DNA of 64,000 bases from positions 1 through 64,000 of the forward strand of contig NC_013422.1 in the NCBI RefSeq assembly GCF_000024765.1, read 5' to 3'. Position numbers and translations under genes: made by a program. Of this stretch, positions 12,166-20,727 are shown piece after piece; the stretch's first letter is position 1, and the number at the start of each line of letters is the position of its first letter. The notes below the pieces were generated by a model, which ran no database searches, had not been told where the DNA came from, and saw nothing but the letters and a program-made list of their open reading frames with translations. Origin of the DNA: Halothiobacillus neapolitanus c2 (lineage in GTDB: Bacteria; Pseudomonadota; Gammaproteobacteria; Halothiobacillales; Halothiobacillaceae).

Positions 12166-12896
12166 GGGGTTAATTCTCCACCCTGCAAGCCACCCTGTAA
12201 GCGATAGCCACGATTACATCGGGCAGCCAAGGCCGGATCGTGCGTTACCAGTACCAACGCGGTTTGATGCTGATCGCGCAGCGCGAACAGCAAATCAATG
12301 ATGCGCTCGCCTGTGGCAGTGTCGAGCGAGCCGGTTGGCTCATCGGCAAACAAAATGGCGGGCGTTCCGGCAAATGCCCGCGCCAGGGCAACCCGCTGTT
12401 GTTCACCGCCTGAAAGCACCTTGGGCAGATGGTGCAGACGGTGGCTCAAACCCACCTCATCTAACGCCGCTTTGGCCTGCGCCGTACTGTTCGCTGTGCC
12501 CTGCAATTCCAGCGGCAAAGCCACATTTTCCAGAGCCGTCAAGCCATCAATCAACTGAAATGACTGAAAAACAAATCCCACCCGGCCCGCACGGACGGCG
12601 GCGCGCTCGTCCTCATTTAAGTTGTTCAGAGAAAAACCGGCCAACTCAACCTCACCGCTCGTCGGCGTATCCAAACCTGCCAGCAAAGCCAGCAAGGTAG
12701 ACTTGCCCGCCCCCGATGCACCCATTAACGCCACAGCCTCACCCTCGGCAACTGTTAAACTCGCATCACGCAGAATGGTCAAAGGTTCGTTCCCGGGCGC
12801 TGTGACGGTTTTAGAAACCCGCAGCGCCCGCAGAATCAAGGCAGTATCCTCCGGCAACGAGGCGGCATGAAAAACAGTTTGGGGCTCAGGAGGCAT
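12156..12896 (-). CDS. ABC transporter ATP-binding protein, YbbA/LolD type
   Basis: The 246-residue ATPase partner of the downstream permease. It has Walker A GASGAGKST (59-67), a Q-loop FVFQSFQL, the signature LSGGEQQRVALARA, Walker B ILFADEPTG and an H-loop LVTHD. The FQSFQL and GxLD segments are typical of the LolD/MacB subfamily. ATG at 12896 has AGGAA about 9 nt upstream, placed inside the coding start of the divergent tesA gene: the two start codons are only 3 bp apart on opposite strands. Any promoter for either gene must therefore overlap the other gene's coding sequence. Confidence 0.9.
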   Translation of the reverse strand: MPPEPQTVFHAASLPEDTALILRALRVSKTVTAPGNEPLTILRDASLTVAEGEAVALMGASGAGKSTLLALLAGLDTPTSGEVELAGFSLNNLNEDERAAVRAGRVGFVFQSFQLIDGLTALENVALPLELQGTANSTAQAKAALDEVGLSHRLHHLPKVLSGGEQQRVALARAFAGTPAILFADEPTGSLDTATGERIIDLLFALRDQHQTALVLVTHDPALAARCNRGYRLQGGLQGGELTPWQ

Positions 12897-12899
12897 CGC

Positions 12900-13742
12900 A
12901 TGAAATTCCTATGGCTATTATTGGGAAGCTTGAAAAACCAGTCATTCCCGCGTAGGCGGGAATCCAGCGCTTTGATTTTTCTGGGTTCCCGCTTTCTCGG
13001 GAACGACGATTCACGGGTATTTCGAAGCGCCCTATTATTGAAATCTGGGTTGAAGTTGAGATTGGTCTTATCGTTACTTTTACCCGCACTCATAGCTTGT
13101 AGTGCATCAGCGGCGTTTGGGCAACAAGCCCCGCACAAAACCCCACAAAAAGTAATCAGTTCAGAGCGATCCCATACCGTTTTGGTGCTGGGCGATTCTC
13201 TCTCTGCCGCGCACAATCTGGCCGAAAGCCAAGGCTGGGTGGCGCTAATGCAAAAGCGCCTTGCAGAGAAAAACGCGGGCGCTACGCATAAGTGGCAAAT
13301 CGTGAATGCCTCGATCAGCGGTGAAACCACCTCGGGCGGGCTTTCACGCCTGCCGGAGTTGCTAACTGTGGTTCAGCCCGGCTGGGTGCTGCTCGAACTG
13401 GGTGCCAACGATGGCCTGCGCGGCCTGCCGCTGGCGCTGATTCGCGCTAATCTGCAAAAACTGATCGACCAAAGCAAACAATCCGGCGCGCGCGTCGTCT
13501 TGCTCGGCATTATGTTGCCGCCCAATTACGGCCCCGCCTACGCAGAACCCTTTGCCGCCATGTATCAACAGCTCGCCGAGAAAAATACCTTGCCGCTGGT
13601 ACCGTTTTTACTCAAAGATGTCGCTACAAACCCCAAACTCATGCAGCAAGACGGCCTACACCCCACCGCCGAAGGCGAACCGATTGTTTTGGATAATGTA
13701 TGGGCAGTGGTTAAGCCCTTGTGGTTGCCGAGCAGCAAATAA
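12900..13742 (+). CDS. tesA: TesA-like SGNH hydrolase (arylesterase/lysophospholipase)
   Basis: An exported esterase of the GDSL/SGNH family, like multifunctional TesA (thioesterase I, lysophospholipase L1). The 280-residue reading has the GDSL block LGDSLSAAHN (98-101 onward), the Gly block SGETTSGGL, the Asn block ELGANDGLRG and the catalytic Asp-His block DGLHPTAEG. ATG at 12900 has a perfect AGGAGG 6 nt upstream. Codons 9-44 are made by a family-A repeat inserted in frame (12924-13031), splitting the leader; without it the N-terminus would read MKFLWLLLKSGLKLRL and run into LALIAC-type export sequence. LIAC (cysteine 67) could be a lipobox. A TTG at 13038 is a possible alternative start downstream of the repeat. 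Confidence 0.88.
   Translation: MKFLWLLLGSLKNQSFPRRRESSALIFLGSRFLGNDDSRVFRSALLLKSGLKLRLVLSLLLPALIACSASAAFGQQAPHKTPQKVISSERSHTVLVLGDSLSAAHNLAESQGWVALMQKRLAEKNAGATHKWQIVNASISGETTSGGLSRLPELLTVVQPGWVLLELGANDGLRGLPLALIRANLQKLIDQSKQSGARVVLLGIMLPPNYGPAYAEPFAAMYQQLAEKNTLPLVPFLLKDVATNPKLMQQDGLHPTAEGEPIVLDNVWAVVKPLWLPSSK
12924..13031. repeat. Family-A REPIN-like repeat, copy 2 (inside tesA leader)
   Basis: The 108-bp unit reads GGAAGCTTGAAAAACC at its left and TTTCGAAGCGCC at its right and contains ATTCCCGCGTAGGCGGGAAT and a second, slightly mismatched hairpin (GTTCCCGCTTTCTCGGGAAC). CTATTATTG occurs exactly on both sides (12915-12923 and 13032-13040). The net insertion of 117 bp keeps the tesA frame open. 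Confidence 0.85.
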
Positions 13743-14113
13743 ATCCCCCTCATTCCCCCTTTTTCAAAGGGGGAGGCGAAGTGCTTAAAGGCAGCACACC
13801 TCCTTTAGCAAGGCACCACCTAACACACCCCTTGCGCAAAGGCGCCACCTAACACCCCCCCTTTCATAAAGGGGGGCAGGGGGGATTTAACGCGCCAAAC
13901 CGAAGCCACTAAATCCCCCTCATTCCCCCTTTTCAAAGGGGGAGGCGAAATGCCTAAAGGCAGCACATCCCCTTTAGCAAGGCGCCACCTAACCCCCCCC
14001 CTTCGTAAAGGCGCCACCTAACACCCCCCCCTTTCATAAAGGGGGGCAGGGGGGATTTACCGCGCCGAACCGAAGCCACTAAATCCCCCATTCCCCTTTT
14101 TCAAAGGGGAGGC
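13741..14113. repeat. Family-B tandem array, left part
   Basis: Units of about 170 bp start at 13741, 13911 and 14081, each opening AAATCCCCC(TC)ATTCCCC. Within a unit, several variants of one hairpin (CCCCTTT-NNN-AAAGGGG) follow one another with linkers such as GCGCCACCTAACAC, and the unit closes with CAGGGGGGATTT and CCGAAGCCACT. The first unit overlaps the tesA stop codon. The third unit is cut after its first hairpin by a DUF559 gene. No unique spacers are present, so this is not CRISPR. Confidence 0.9.
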
Positions 14114-14128
14114 ATAAAACCGAACTCC

Positions 14129-14500
14129 TCACGTTTCAGCAGCAAGCCGAAACGCCACTTCCGAATGGATCAGCATTAAGACAGATTCCATTTGTCGTAA
14201 CACCTCAAGATTATTAAAACGCAGCACCTTCATGCCCAGCGAAGACAATGCGGCATCGCGCGTTTGATCTTTTCCTTGATGCGCCGTCGTGAAATGTTGC
14301 CCACCGTCGAGCTCGACGACCAACCGCGCCCTCGGGCAATAAAAATCCACGATATAAGTCAGCAATGGTTTTTGACGGTAGAAAGCAACCCCGCACACTT
14401 GCTTGCGCCGAAGATGCCGCCACAGGACCTGCTCAGCATCGGTCATATTCGATCTCAAATGGCGAGCGGTTTGCCTCAGCGCTGGGTTATAAGGCTGCAT
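14129..14500 (-). CDS. DUF559 family endonuclease-like protein, copy 1
   Basis: A 123-residue protein of the DUF559 family, which has a fold related to very-short-patch repair (Vsr) endonucleases; a nuclease role is known by fold, not shown for this protein. The core VDFYCPRARLVVELDGGQH (51-69) has the PD-(D/E)XK-like acidic residues D52, E63 and D65. A GGAGG lies just upstream of the ATG. The gene is embedded in the family-B array: the hairpin repeat is present directly upstream (14519 on) and directly downstream (14081-14113), in the same orientation. A copy at 26258-26629 differs at about 11 of 123 residues and has the same flanks. Confidence 0.88.
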   Translation of the reverse strand: MQPYNPALRQTARHLRSNMTDAEQVLWRHLRRKQVCGVAFYRQKPLLTYIVDFYCPRARLVVELDGGQHFTTAHQGKDQTRDAALSSLGMKVLRFNNLEVLRQMESVLMLIHSEVAFRLAAET

Positions 14501-14518
14501 GAATCCTCCTTCGCTTGT

Positions 14519-14553
14519 AAATCCCCCTCATTCCCCCTTTTACAAAGGGGGAG
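14519..14553. repeat. Family-B hairpin broken by the IS110 element
   Basis: This opens AAATCCCCCTCATTCCCCC and has hairpin CCCCCTTTTACAAAGGGGG. The unit is interrupted after GGGGGAG; its continuation (GGCGAAATGCC) is found at 15709-15719 on the far side of the insertion element. It also forms the leader directly upstream of DUF559 copy 1. Confidence 0.88.
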
Positions 14554-14568
14554 CAACCGTGTTAAAAA

Positions 14569-15519
<951 letters not shown>

Positions 15520-15524
15520 TCATA

Positions 15525-15700
15525 CCCATCCTTGCAAAAATGCGGGATCATTGTCCCAAGCAACCGTTCGGGTTAATCGTGAAAAATCGGCAGGACGCTC
15601 ATCGCTCCCCCACGGGCTTGATGTCCCAGAGGCACTTCGAACTGTCATGCCGAGCCAAATGAATCTTACATAAAATGTACGTTCCATCGGGCAAAATGAA
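15525..15700 (-). ncRNA. Predicted IS110 bridge RNA region
   Basis: The non-coding left end of the element fits the position of IS110 bridge RNAs. On the transposase strand a first loop region has GTGCCT (15635-15630) and GGGGGAG (15611-15605), suitable left and right target guides: together they describe a GCCTCCCCC box, which is what the occupied family-B hairpin contains. A second loop region has ACGGTTGCT (15567-15559), identical over 9 nt to the right end of the element plus core (14560-14552), as expected for a left donor guide, and GCAAG (15535-15531), which pairs with the core and first bases of the left end. Exact transcript ends cannot be read from sequence. Confidence 0.7.
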
Positions 15701-15709
15701 ACATACAAG

Positions 15710-16165
15710 GCGAAATGCCTAAAGGCAGCACACCCCCTTTAGCAAGGCGCCACCTAACCCACCCCTTTAGCAAAGGCGCCACCTAACACCCCCCTTTCAT
15801 AAAGGGGGGCAGGGGGGATTTACCGCGCCAAAGCGAAGCCACTAAATCCCCCTCATTCCCCCTTTTTCAAAGGGGGAGGTGAAGTGCCAATGCCCCGCAC
15901 CAACAATTCTCACAAAGGCACTACCTAACACACCCCTTGCGCAAAGGCGCCACCTAACACCCCCCCTTTCACAAAGGGGGCAGGGGGGATTTACCGCGCC
16001 AAACCGAAGCCACTAAATCCCCCTCATTCCCCCTTTTTCAAAGGGGGAGGCGAAGTGCCAATGCCCCGCACCAACAATTCTCACAAAGGCACTACCTAAC
16101 ACACCCCTTGCGCAAAGGCGCCACCTAACACCCCCCCCTTTCATAAAGGGGGGTAGGGGGGATTT
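15710..16165. repeat. Family-B tandem array, right part
   Basis: The remainder of the unit hit by the IS is followed by two nearly identical units starting at 15844 and 16015 (period 171 bp). Each contains CCCCCTTTTTCAAAGGGGG, then CCCCTTGCGCAAAGG and a CCCCCCTTT-AAAGGGGGG hairpin, and ends GGGGGGATTTACCGC. The near identity of the last two units points to recent tandem duplication. Confidence 0.9.
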
Positions 16166-16570
16166 ACCGCACAAAGCGCAAGCCACAACTATTCCCCTAT
16201 TTTTTAAATAGAAAGAGGCGCATAGCCAAGAACCACGCGAATTGCGTTCACGGGCCAGAATTTAATTTGTGTTACTCGGATTTCCGCTGATACGGGAGGT
16301 GATGATGGATTGCTGGCTGTTGTGTACAACAACTCTACGGTCGCTGAATGGTTGTGGAATGTGATTAATTTGTTTGTGGAATTGCAGGCTCGAACTGGCG
16401 ACGACCTGGATTCTAGCCAAAACCACCTTAAATGGTTACAAGGTTTGCAAACCCTTGTAAATCCACAAGCCCACCACCATCAAGATTTCAATGATGACGA
16501 TGATAAAAAGTATCTCGGATAGGCTGTACTTGTCGTCCGAGTTCATTTAAATCCCTTTTACAAATGTGGT
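16166..16570. other. Gene-poor stretch before pilA terminator
   Basis: There is no recognised gene. A GGGAGGTG motif (16294-16300) stands before ATGATGG, but that frame stops after about 19 codons. Another frame, opening with TTG at 16310, gives a 70-residue product (16310-16522) rich in Asp and His near its C-terminus (DDDDKK), without a ribosome site of its own and without a family I recognise. I treat both as doubtful. Confidence 0.35.
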
Positions 16571-16604
16571 AAAAAATAAAAAACCCCGATGCGTGATCGG
16601 GGTT
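16571..16604 (-). terminator. Rho-independent terminator of pilA
   Basis: On the minus strand AACCCCGAT pairs with ATCGGGGTT (9 bp, 16582-16604), and a T-rich run follows (16571-16581). It lies 38 bp after the pilA stop. Confidence 0.92.
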
Positions 16605-16641
16605 AGATTCAAAATCTGTGCTTTAAAGCATCAAATTAAAA

Positions 16642-17178
16642 TTATTTGCACTGGCTAGGTACATACTTAGCTGGCATGGTGCCAAGTGTAATACCGGCAA
16701 GGCCATTTGAACCGGCAGTTGCTGCTGAAGTTGAGGCACAAGCCCAGTCAATCGCGCCGGTCGCACCTGCAACCAATGCAGCATTTTGGACGTTGGGTTG
16801 CAGCACAATGGTCATCCCTTGAGCATCGGTTGGCAAACCTGAACCTGCAGCGGTGCTTGAAGTTACAGTAATTGCACCGGTATTCGGGTCAATTGCAATG
16901 GCAGAAACATACTTAGATTGATGAGCCGTTGCGGGTTCTGCATTGAATGAAGTGGCGAAGTTGGTTACCCCGGTCAACCCATCGGATGTCCACGCTTCGG
17001 CCACGCCTGTTTTCGCAGCATCAGCGACGCTAATCAATTCAGTGACTTTGGCACGAACGGTGTAATCCTGATAAGCAGGAATCGCGATGGCGGCCAGAAT
17101 ACCGATAATCGCGATGACGATCATCAATTCGATCAGGGTGAAACCCTTATTCACAGACTTGTTCATTTGCTTGAGCAT
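16642..17178 (-). CDS. pilA: Type IV major pilin PilA
   Basis: The structural subunit of the type IV pilus. The 178-residue prepilin has a 12-residue positively charged leader ending in Gly, then [20 protein letters not shown], the class IVa motif with Glu at mature position 5, cut and N-methylated by PilD. A C-terminal disulfide loop is likely between the cysteine in DWACAS and the one in PSQCK. ATG at 17178 has AAGGAGTG 7-8 nt upstream; a longer frame to 17223 is not pilin-like. A sigma-54 promoter and a terminator bracket it as a single-gene unit. It is divergent from the minor pilin cluster. Confidence 0.95.
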   Translation of the reverse strand: MLKQMNKSVNKGFTLIELMIVIAIIGILAAIAIPAYQDYTVRAKVTELISVADAAKTGVAEAWTSDGLTGVTNFATSFNAEPATAHQSKYVSAIAIDPNTGAITVTSSTAAGSGLPTDAQGMTIVLQPNVQNAALVAGATGAIDWACASTSAATAGSNGLAGITLGTMPAKYVPSQCK

Positions 17179-17230
17179 GACATCACTCCTTTGTGACACA
17201 GTGGGCGAGATTGCCCGGTACAATCGCTAA

Positions 17231-17245
17231 GCAATCGGTGTGCCA
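17231..17245 (-). promoter_or_regulatory. Sigma-54 promoter of pilA
   Basis: On the minus strand the sequence TGGCAC-ACCGA-TTGC matches the -24/-12 consensus with correct 5-nt spacing. It lies 53 bp before the pilA ATG. PilR-controlled sigma-54 transcription of pilA is established in Pseudomonas and relatives. Confidence 0.92.
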
Positions 17246-17363
17246 AAAGGGTATTTATTTTTTCAGATTAAATAAAAACCCCATCAGAATGCGGGTTGTG
17301 GCGATTTGACCGAGGGTTGGCTTGATTTAGGCATAACGGTGGCAGGCTCAAAAACGCACAAAA

Positions 17364-17414
17364 TTGTCACTTTATGACAAATCCGCACCAATGGAGATTG
17401 TCACTTTTTGACAA
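17364..17414. promoter_or_regulatory. Twin palindromes, likely PilR enhancer sites
   Basis: Two perfect palindromes TTGTCA-N5-TGACAA (17364-17380 and 17398-17414), 34 bp centre to centre, about 120-180 bp upstream of the sigma-54 promoter. Spacing near three helical turns and the position suit an enhancer for a NtrC-family activator. PilR is the expected protein because it drives pilA in relatives; pilR itself is not in the window. Confidence 0.75.
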
Positions 17415-17457
17415 AACACCCTATCGAGCGTTACGCATGCGCCAGATCAAGGGCTTA

Positions 17458-17568
17458 GGGCACCTCGAAATACCCGTGATTCGTCGTTCCCGCGAAAGCG
17501 GGAATCCAGAAAGATCAAGGCGCTGGATTCCCGCCTACGCGGGAATGACGGGTTTTTCGAGATTCCCG
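17458..17568. repeat. Family-A REPIN-like repeat, copy 3
   Basis: It reads GGGCACCTCGAAATACCC at the left and TTTTTCGAGATTCCC at the right. It has hairpins GTTCCCGCGAAAGCGGGAA and ATTCCCGCCTACGCGGGAAT. It lies between the pilA enhancer region and the fimT gene. Confidence 0.88.
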
Positions 17569-17585
17569 CTAGACTTTTTGTTTAT

Positions 17586-17623
17586 CGCCTCCCCCTTTGC
17601 AAAAGGGGGAACGAGGGGGATTT
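17586..17623. repeat. Family-B hairpin, solo copy
   Basis: A single reverse-oriented hairpin (CCCCCTTTGCAAAAGGGGG) with the terminal GAGGGGGATTT. It stands just after a family-A unit in the pilA-fimT gap. The rest of the gap, 17624-17752, shows no clear signal. Confidence 0.85.
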
Positions 17624-17752
17624 GCGGAACAGGATGATCTGCAAAATCGCCCCATGCCGTTTATCGGGCCAACTTGACCATTCAGCAACTGGCCACTAGG
17701 CGTGGCTTTCGGTTGTATGTTTATATAGCCTCGAACAAAAGGATTGGAATAA

Positions 17753-18331
17753 ATGAGACTAAATCCGCACCACGCATCCCCAGCCAGCGCATCGACGCAC
17801 CCTCGCGGCAGCCAAAGCCGATACCGTCGAATGCGCGGGTTTACCATTATCGAGCTGATGATCACCTTGGTCGTCGCCGCCATTCTGTTGGCGATTGCGA
17901 TTCCGAGTTTTACTTATCTTACGGTGAGCAACAAGCTTACAACCAGCGCGAACAGTTTGGTGAGCAACCTCGCCATTGCGCGCATGGCGGCCATCAAGCG
18001 TAATGCCGATGTGGGTGTGTGCGGCGATAATACGTGCAGCGTGAACTTTCCGGCGGGCAGCGCCACTGTCATTCATGTGGGTATTTCTAGCATTCAGCCT
18101 GGTGTGATTGATATCAAAAATGTCAAGGCGTTGGACTATGGTGCTCAAGGATTAGCGCACACCACCACATCCACCGCGCCTTACAACGGCCTGATTGCCG
18201 ATATTTATACAGGCCAGATTTCCAGCAATAACCACCGTTGTGTTTATCTTACTTCCGGCTCGGTGGTGTCTACATGCACAGAAAGTAATGCGAATTGTGC
18301 CCTAGGAGGTCCCAGTGGAACCTGTCAATAA
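17753..18331 (+). CDS. fimT: Minor pilin, GspH/FimT family
   Basis: A pseudopilin of the initiation/priming complex of type IV pili. The 192-residue prepilin has the cleavage site RG-FTIIELM with Glu at +5, a hydrophobic helix (about 30-50) and a GspH-like globular domain. ATG at 17753 gives a 28-29 residue leader; the internal ATG at 17831 (MRGFTII) would leave only three residues before cleavage and is less likely. It is the first gene of a run of overlapping minor pilin genes and overlaps pilV by 17 bp. Confidence 0.85.
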   Translation: MRLNPHHASPASASTHPRGSQSRYRRMRGFTIIELMITLVVAAILLAIAIPSFTYLTVSNKLTTSANSLVSNLAIARMAAIKRNADVGVCGDNTCSVNFPAGSATVIHVGISSIQPGVIDIKNVKALDYGAQGLAHTTTSTAPYNGLIADIYTGQISSNNHRCVYLTSGSVVSTCTESNANCALGGPSGTCQ

Positions 18332-18794
18332 ACCTGTTTACGGCCCCAGCCAGCGTGGCGTGGGCTTAATTGAAGTGCTCATCGCCGTGCTGGTGCTGTC
18401 CATCGGCTTTTTAGGTATTGCGGCCCTGCAAGCCAAGTCGTTGTCTACCAACAACAGCGCCATGGCGCGCAGCATGGCGGTGGTGGCGAGCTATTCGATT
18501 CTCGATGCCATGCGGGCGGATCGAACCAATGCCTTGACCGGTAATTACAACCAAACGGTAACGGCTAACGCCTGCACCGGCAACGGCTCACTGGCGCAAA
18601 CCCAACTCAACACTTGGTGTAACGAACTGGCGCAAAACCTCGGCGCGCAAGCGGCCACCACCGGCACGGTCGATTGCAAAAATACAGGCGATTGCACCGT
18701 CACCGTCACTTTCGATGAAAGCCGTGTGGGCACTAACACCGGCGGTACCAGCGGCACCGGCGTTACCACCATCACCACGAGGGCGATGTTATGA
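18315..18794 (+). CDS. pilV: Type IV pilus minor pilin PilV
   Basis: A minor pilin that, with FimT, PilW, PilX and PilE, primes pilus assembly and anchors PilY1. The 159-residue protein has the leader MEPVNKPVYGPSQRG and then VGLIEVLIAVLVLSIGFLG, the characteristic PilV start, with Glu at +5. The start is GTG at 18315, preceded by AGGAGG 5 nt upstream, inside the end of fimT. Its stop overlaps the pilW start in an ATGA, which favours translational coupling. Confidence 0.92.
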   Translation: MEPVNKPVYGPSQRGVGLIEVLIAVLVLSIGFLGIAALQAKSLSTNNSAMARSMAVVASYSILDAMRADRTNALTGNYNQTVTANACTGNGSLAQTQLNTWCNELAQNLGAQAATTGTVDCKNTGDCTVTVTFDESRVGTNTGGTSGTGVTTITTRAML

Positions 18795-19822
18795 GCCGCC
18801 AAACACCGGCAGCCGCGCTAAAACAACGCGGCTTTACCCTTATCGAATTGATGATCGCCCTTGTGCTGGGGCTGATTGTGATCGGCGGCGTGATTTCCGT
18901 GCTGCTCTCCAATCAACAAACCTACCGCAGCAATCAAGCCCTCTCGCAAGTGCAGGATGGCTCCCGCACCGCGTTTGAGTTTCTGGCGCGGGATATTCGC
19001 CAAGCGGGGCTGACGGGCTGTGGCGCTACCGCAAAAATTGCCAATGTGCTAAATAACAAAGGCACATCATGGTGGGATACATGGAACAACGGTTTGCAGG
19101 GTTATGCGGCTAACGCAACCGCGCCCATCGCCGTGGGCACAACAGCCAATCTGCGCGCTGCCAATACCGATTCCATTACGCTAATGAGCGCAGGCGATAG
19201 TGGGTATAGCGTTAATGCGCCATCCTCAACGTCGGCCAACTTTAAACTCAATGAGCCTAATTCAGACTTGCAGACTGGCGACATCATCATCGTATGCGAC
19301 CCCAATCAAGCAACCATCCTGCAAGTATCCGACTACCAGAGTAAAAGTGTTACCGTCGTGCACAACACCGGAAATAAAGTCTCTCCTGGCAATTGCTCCG
19401 ATGGATTGGGTTTTCCCACCCTCTGCACCACAACCGGTACAAAATACACCTACCAAAATAACGCCATGTTGGCCAAGTTAAACGCCAGCTATTGGTATAT
19501 CGGCAACAATTCGCTGGGCACCTGTTCGGCCACCACGCCGCAAGCCTGCTCGCTGTTCCGCTCCACCATCAGCGTCTCCGGTGGTAATGCCGCAGCGCAA
19601 GCACAAGAAATCGTGCGTGGTGTCACCAATATGCAGCTGGCCTATCTCCAAGGCGGTACAAGTTTTGTTGCCGCTGGCAGTGTGACGGACTGGAGCGCGG
19701 TCACTGCCGTGCGCGTCACGCTAACCGTTGCTGTGCCGACCAATCCGAACAACATCAATAATCCAGAAATCGTACAACGCGTATTCACCAACACCATCGC
19801 CTTACGCAATCGGGTGGGTTAA
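18791..19822 (+). CDS. pilW: Type IV pilus assembly protein PilW
   Basis: A large minor pilin. The 343-residue prepilin has leader MSRQTPAAALKQRG and then [19 protein letters not shown], followed by the PilW-typical SNQQTYRSNQALSQVQDGSRTAF-type segment and REIRQAGLTGCG-type region (here RDIRQAGLTGCG). It overlaps pilV by 4 bp. Downstream of the stop lie 266 bp of family-B repeat before pilX, which interrupts an otherwise tightly packed operon. Confidence 0.92.
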   Translation: MSRQTPAAALKQRGFTLIELMIALVLGLIVIGGVISVLLSNQQTYRSNQALSQVQDGSRTAFEFLARDIRQAGLTGCGATAKIANVLNNKGTSWWDTWNNGLQGYAANATAPIAVGTTANLRAANTDSITLMSAGDSGYSVNAPSSTSANFKLNEPNSDLQTGDIIIVCDPNQATILQVSDYQSKSVTVVHNTGNKVSPGNCSDGLGFPTLCTTTGTKYTYQNNAMLAKLNASYWYIGNNSLGTCSATTPQACSLFRSTISVSGGNAAAQAQEIVRGVTNMQLAYLQGGTSFVAAGSVTDWSAVTAVRVTLTVAVPTNPNNINNPEIVQRVFTNTIALRNRVG

Positions 19823-19855
19823 TTATGAACAACATAATCAACAGAGGAACATCGA

Positions 19856-20075
19856 AAAGCCCTTTTTCCAAAGGGCTTGGATGGTTTACAAAAGCGACTG
19901 TCTTAAAACGAAGGGTTTCCCCCTTTGCAAAAGGGGGAGCAAGGGGGATTTGCGGGTTGCCGCATTCCAGCCTTGAAAATCCCCCCTGCCCCCCTTTGCA
20001 AAAGGGGGGTATGAGCGCGGTGGCTTTGCGAAAGGGGGAGGCGAGTACGGTGGCCTTGCGAAAAGGGAGGGGTGA
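19856..20075. repeat. Family-B repeat cluster between pilW and pilX
   Basis: Successive hairpins: AAGCCCTTTTTCCAAAGGGCTT (19858 region), CCCCCTTTGCAAAAGGGGG followed by GGGGGATTT, then AAAATCCCCCCTGCCCCCCTTTGC-type unit and two shorter GGTGGCTTTGCGAAAGGGGG repeats. The frame of pilX stays open through the whole cluster, so naive gene calling extends PilX by 88 residues of repeat-encoded sequence (motifs such as PPCPPLQKGG and VALRKG). Confidence 0.88.
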
Positions 20076-20088
20076 GCGTGGTGGCTTT

Positions 20089-20643
20089 ATGAAAACTGGC
20101 CTCGATCGCCAGCGCGGCGTCGCGCTGGTCGTCGCGCTGGTGCTGCTTGTGGTGGTTACGCTGGTTGGCTTGGCTGCCATTCGCGGCACTACTATGCAGC
20201 AGCAAATGACCAGCAATTTTTACGATCGTGAAATTGGCTTTCAAGCGGCCGAAGCAGGCTTGCGCACGGGGGAGAGCTGGCTGATAGCCAACCCGAACAA
20301 CACAACACTGATACGAGATTGTTCCGACCCAAACAATCAGTGTTTCGCCAACCCGTTCGAAACCGGCGCTGCCACTGCGGGAATAATCCAAGCGGTGCCC
20401 ACCGCAACTTTTGATGCGGGCGCTTTGGGCGCGGGGCAGCCCCAATATGTGGTCGAAAAAATGGGTATTTGCAATTCGGGCGGTGGGGGCAATTTTGCAT
20501 TCACGAACGATCAAAATAATCAGGGCGGTGGCAACTCGCTTGTGTCATCCGGTATGTGCTACCGCGTTACCGCAGAAAGCAATGCCAATGCCGCCGCCAA
20601 TGACCGATCTAACGTGATATTGCAATCCATCTTGCGCCTGTAG
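20089..20643 (+). CDS. pilX: Type IV pilus assembly protein PilX
   Basis: A minor pilin of the PilV/W/X/Y1/E assembly. ATG at 20089 gives a 184-residue protein with leader MKTGLDRQRG and then VALVVALVLLVVVTLVGLAA, typical of PilX; mature position 5 is not Glu, as in GspK-like pilins. A frame open from 19825 covers a family-B repeat cluster and should not be read as protein. Purine-rich GGGAGGGG at 20065-20072, itself repeat sequence, is the nearest candidate ribosome site but is 16 nt away. It is followed 12 bp later by pilY1. Confidence 0.85.
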   Translation: MKTGLDRQRGVALVVALVLLVVVTLVGLAAIRGTTMQQQMTSNFYDREIGFQAAEAGLRTGESWLIANPNNTTLIRDCSDPNNQCFANPFETGAATAGIIQAVPTATFDAGALGAGQPQYVVEKMGICNSGGGGNFAFTNDQNNQGGGNSLVSSGMCYRVTAESNANAAANDRSNVILQSILRL

Positions 20644-20727
20644 TGGAGCTTTGCCATGAACCAATCAAATAAAAACACGCAAATTAAACGCAGCAAGCGG
20701 CACATGAGATACGCAAGGGGAAATACG

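Noticed and set aside
15630-15643. CGAAGTGCC in the IS left end as a target guide in the reverse sense
   Set aside because: It equals the repeat shoulder CGAAGTGCC seen in other units, but the sense is opposite to that expected for a left target guide on this strand. I kept the GTGCCT reading and regard this longer match as possibly accidental.
16310-16522. 70-codon frame after the family-B array
   Set aside because: The TTG start has no ribosome site and the product has no recognised family. It is kept only as a remark in the gap description.
19825-20088. N-terminal extension of PilX
   Set aside because: This part is encoded by hairpin repeats and gives repeated Lys/Gly/Pro-rich peptides. 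The pilin leader starts at 20089.
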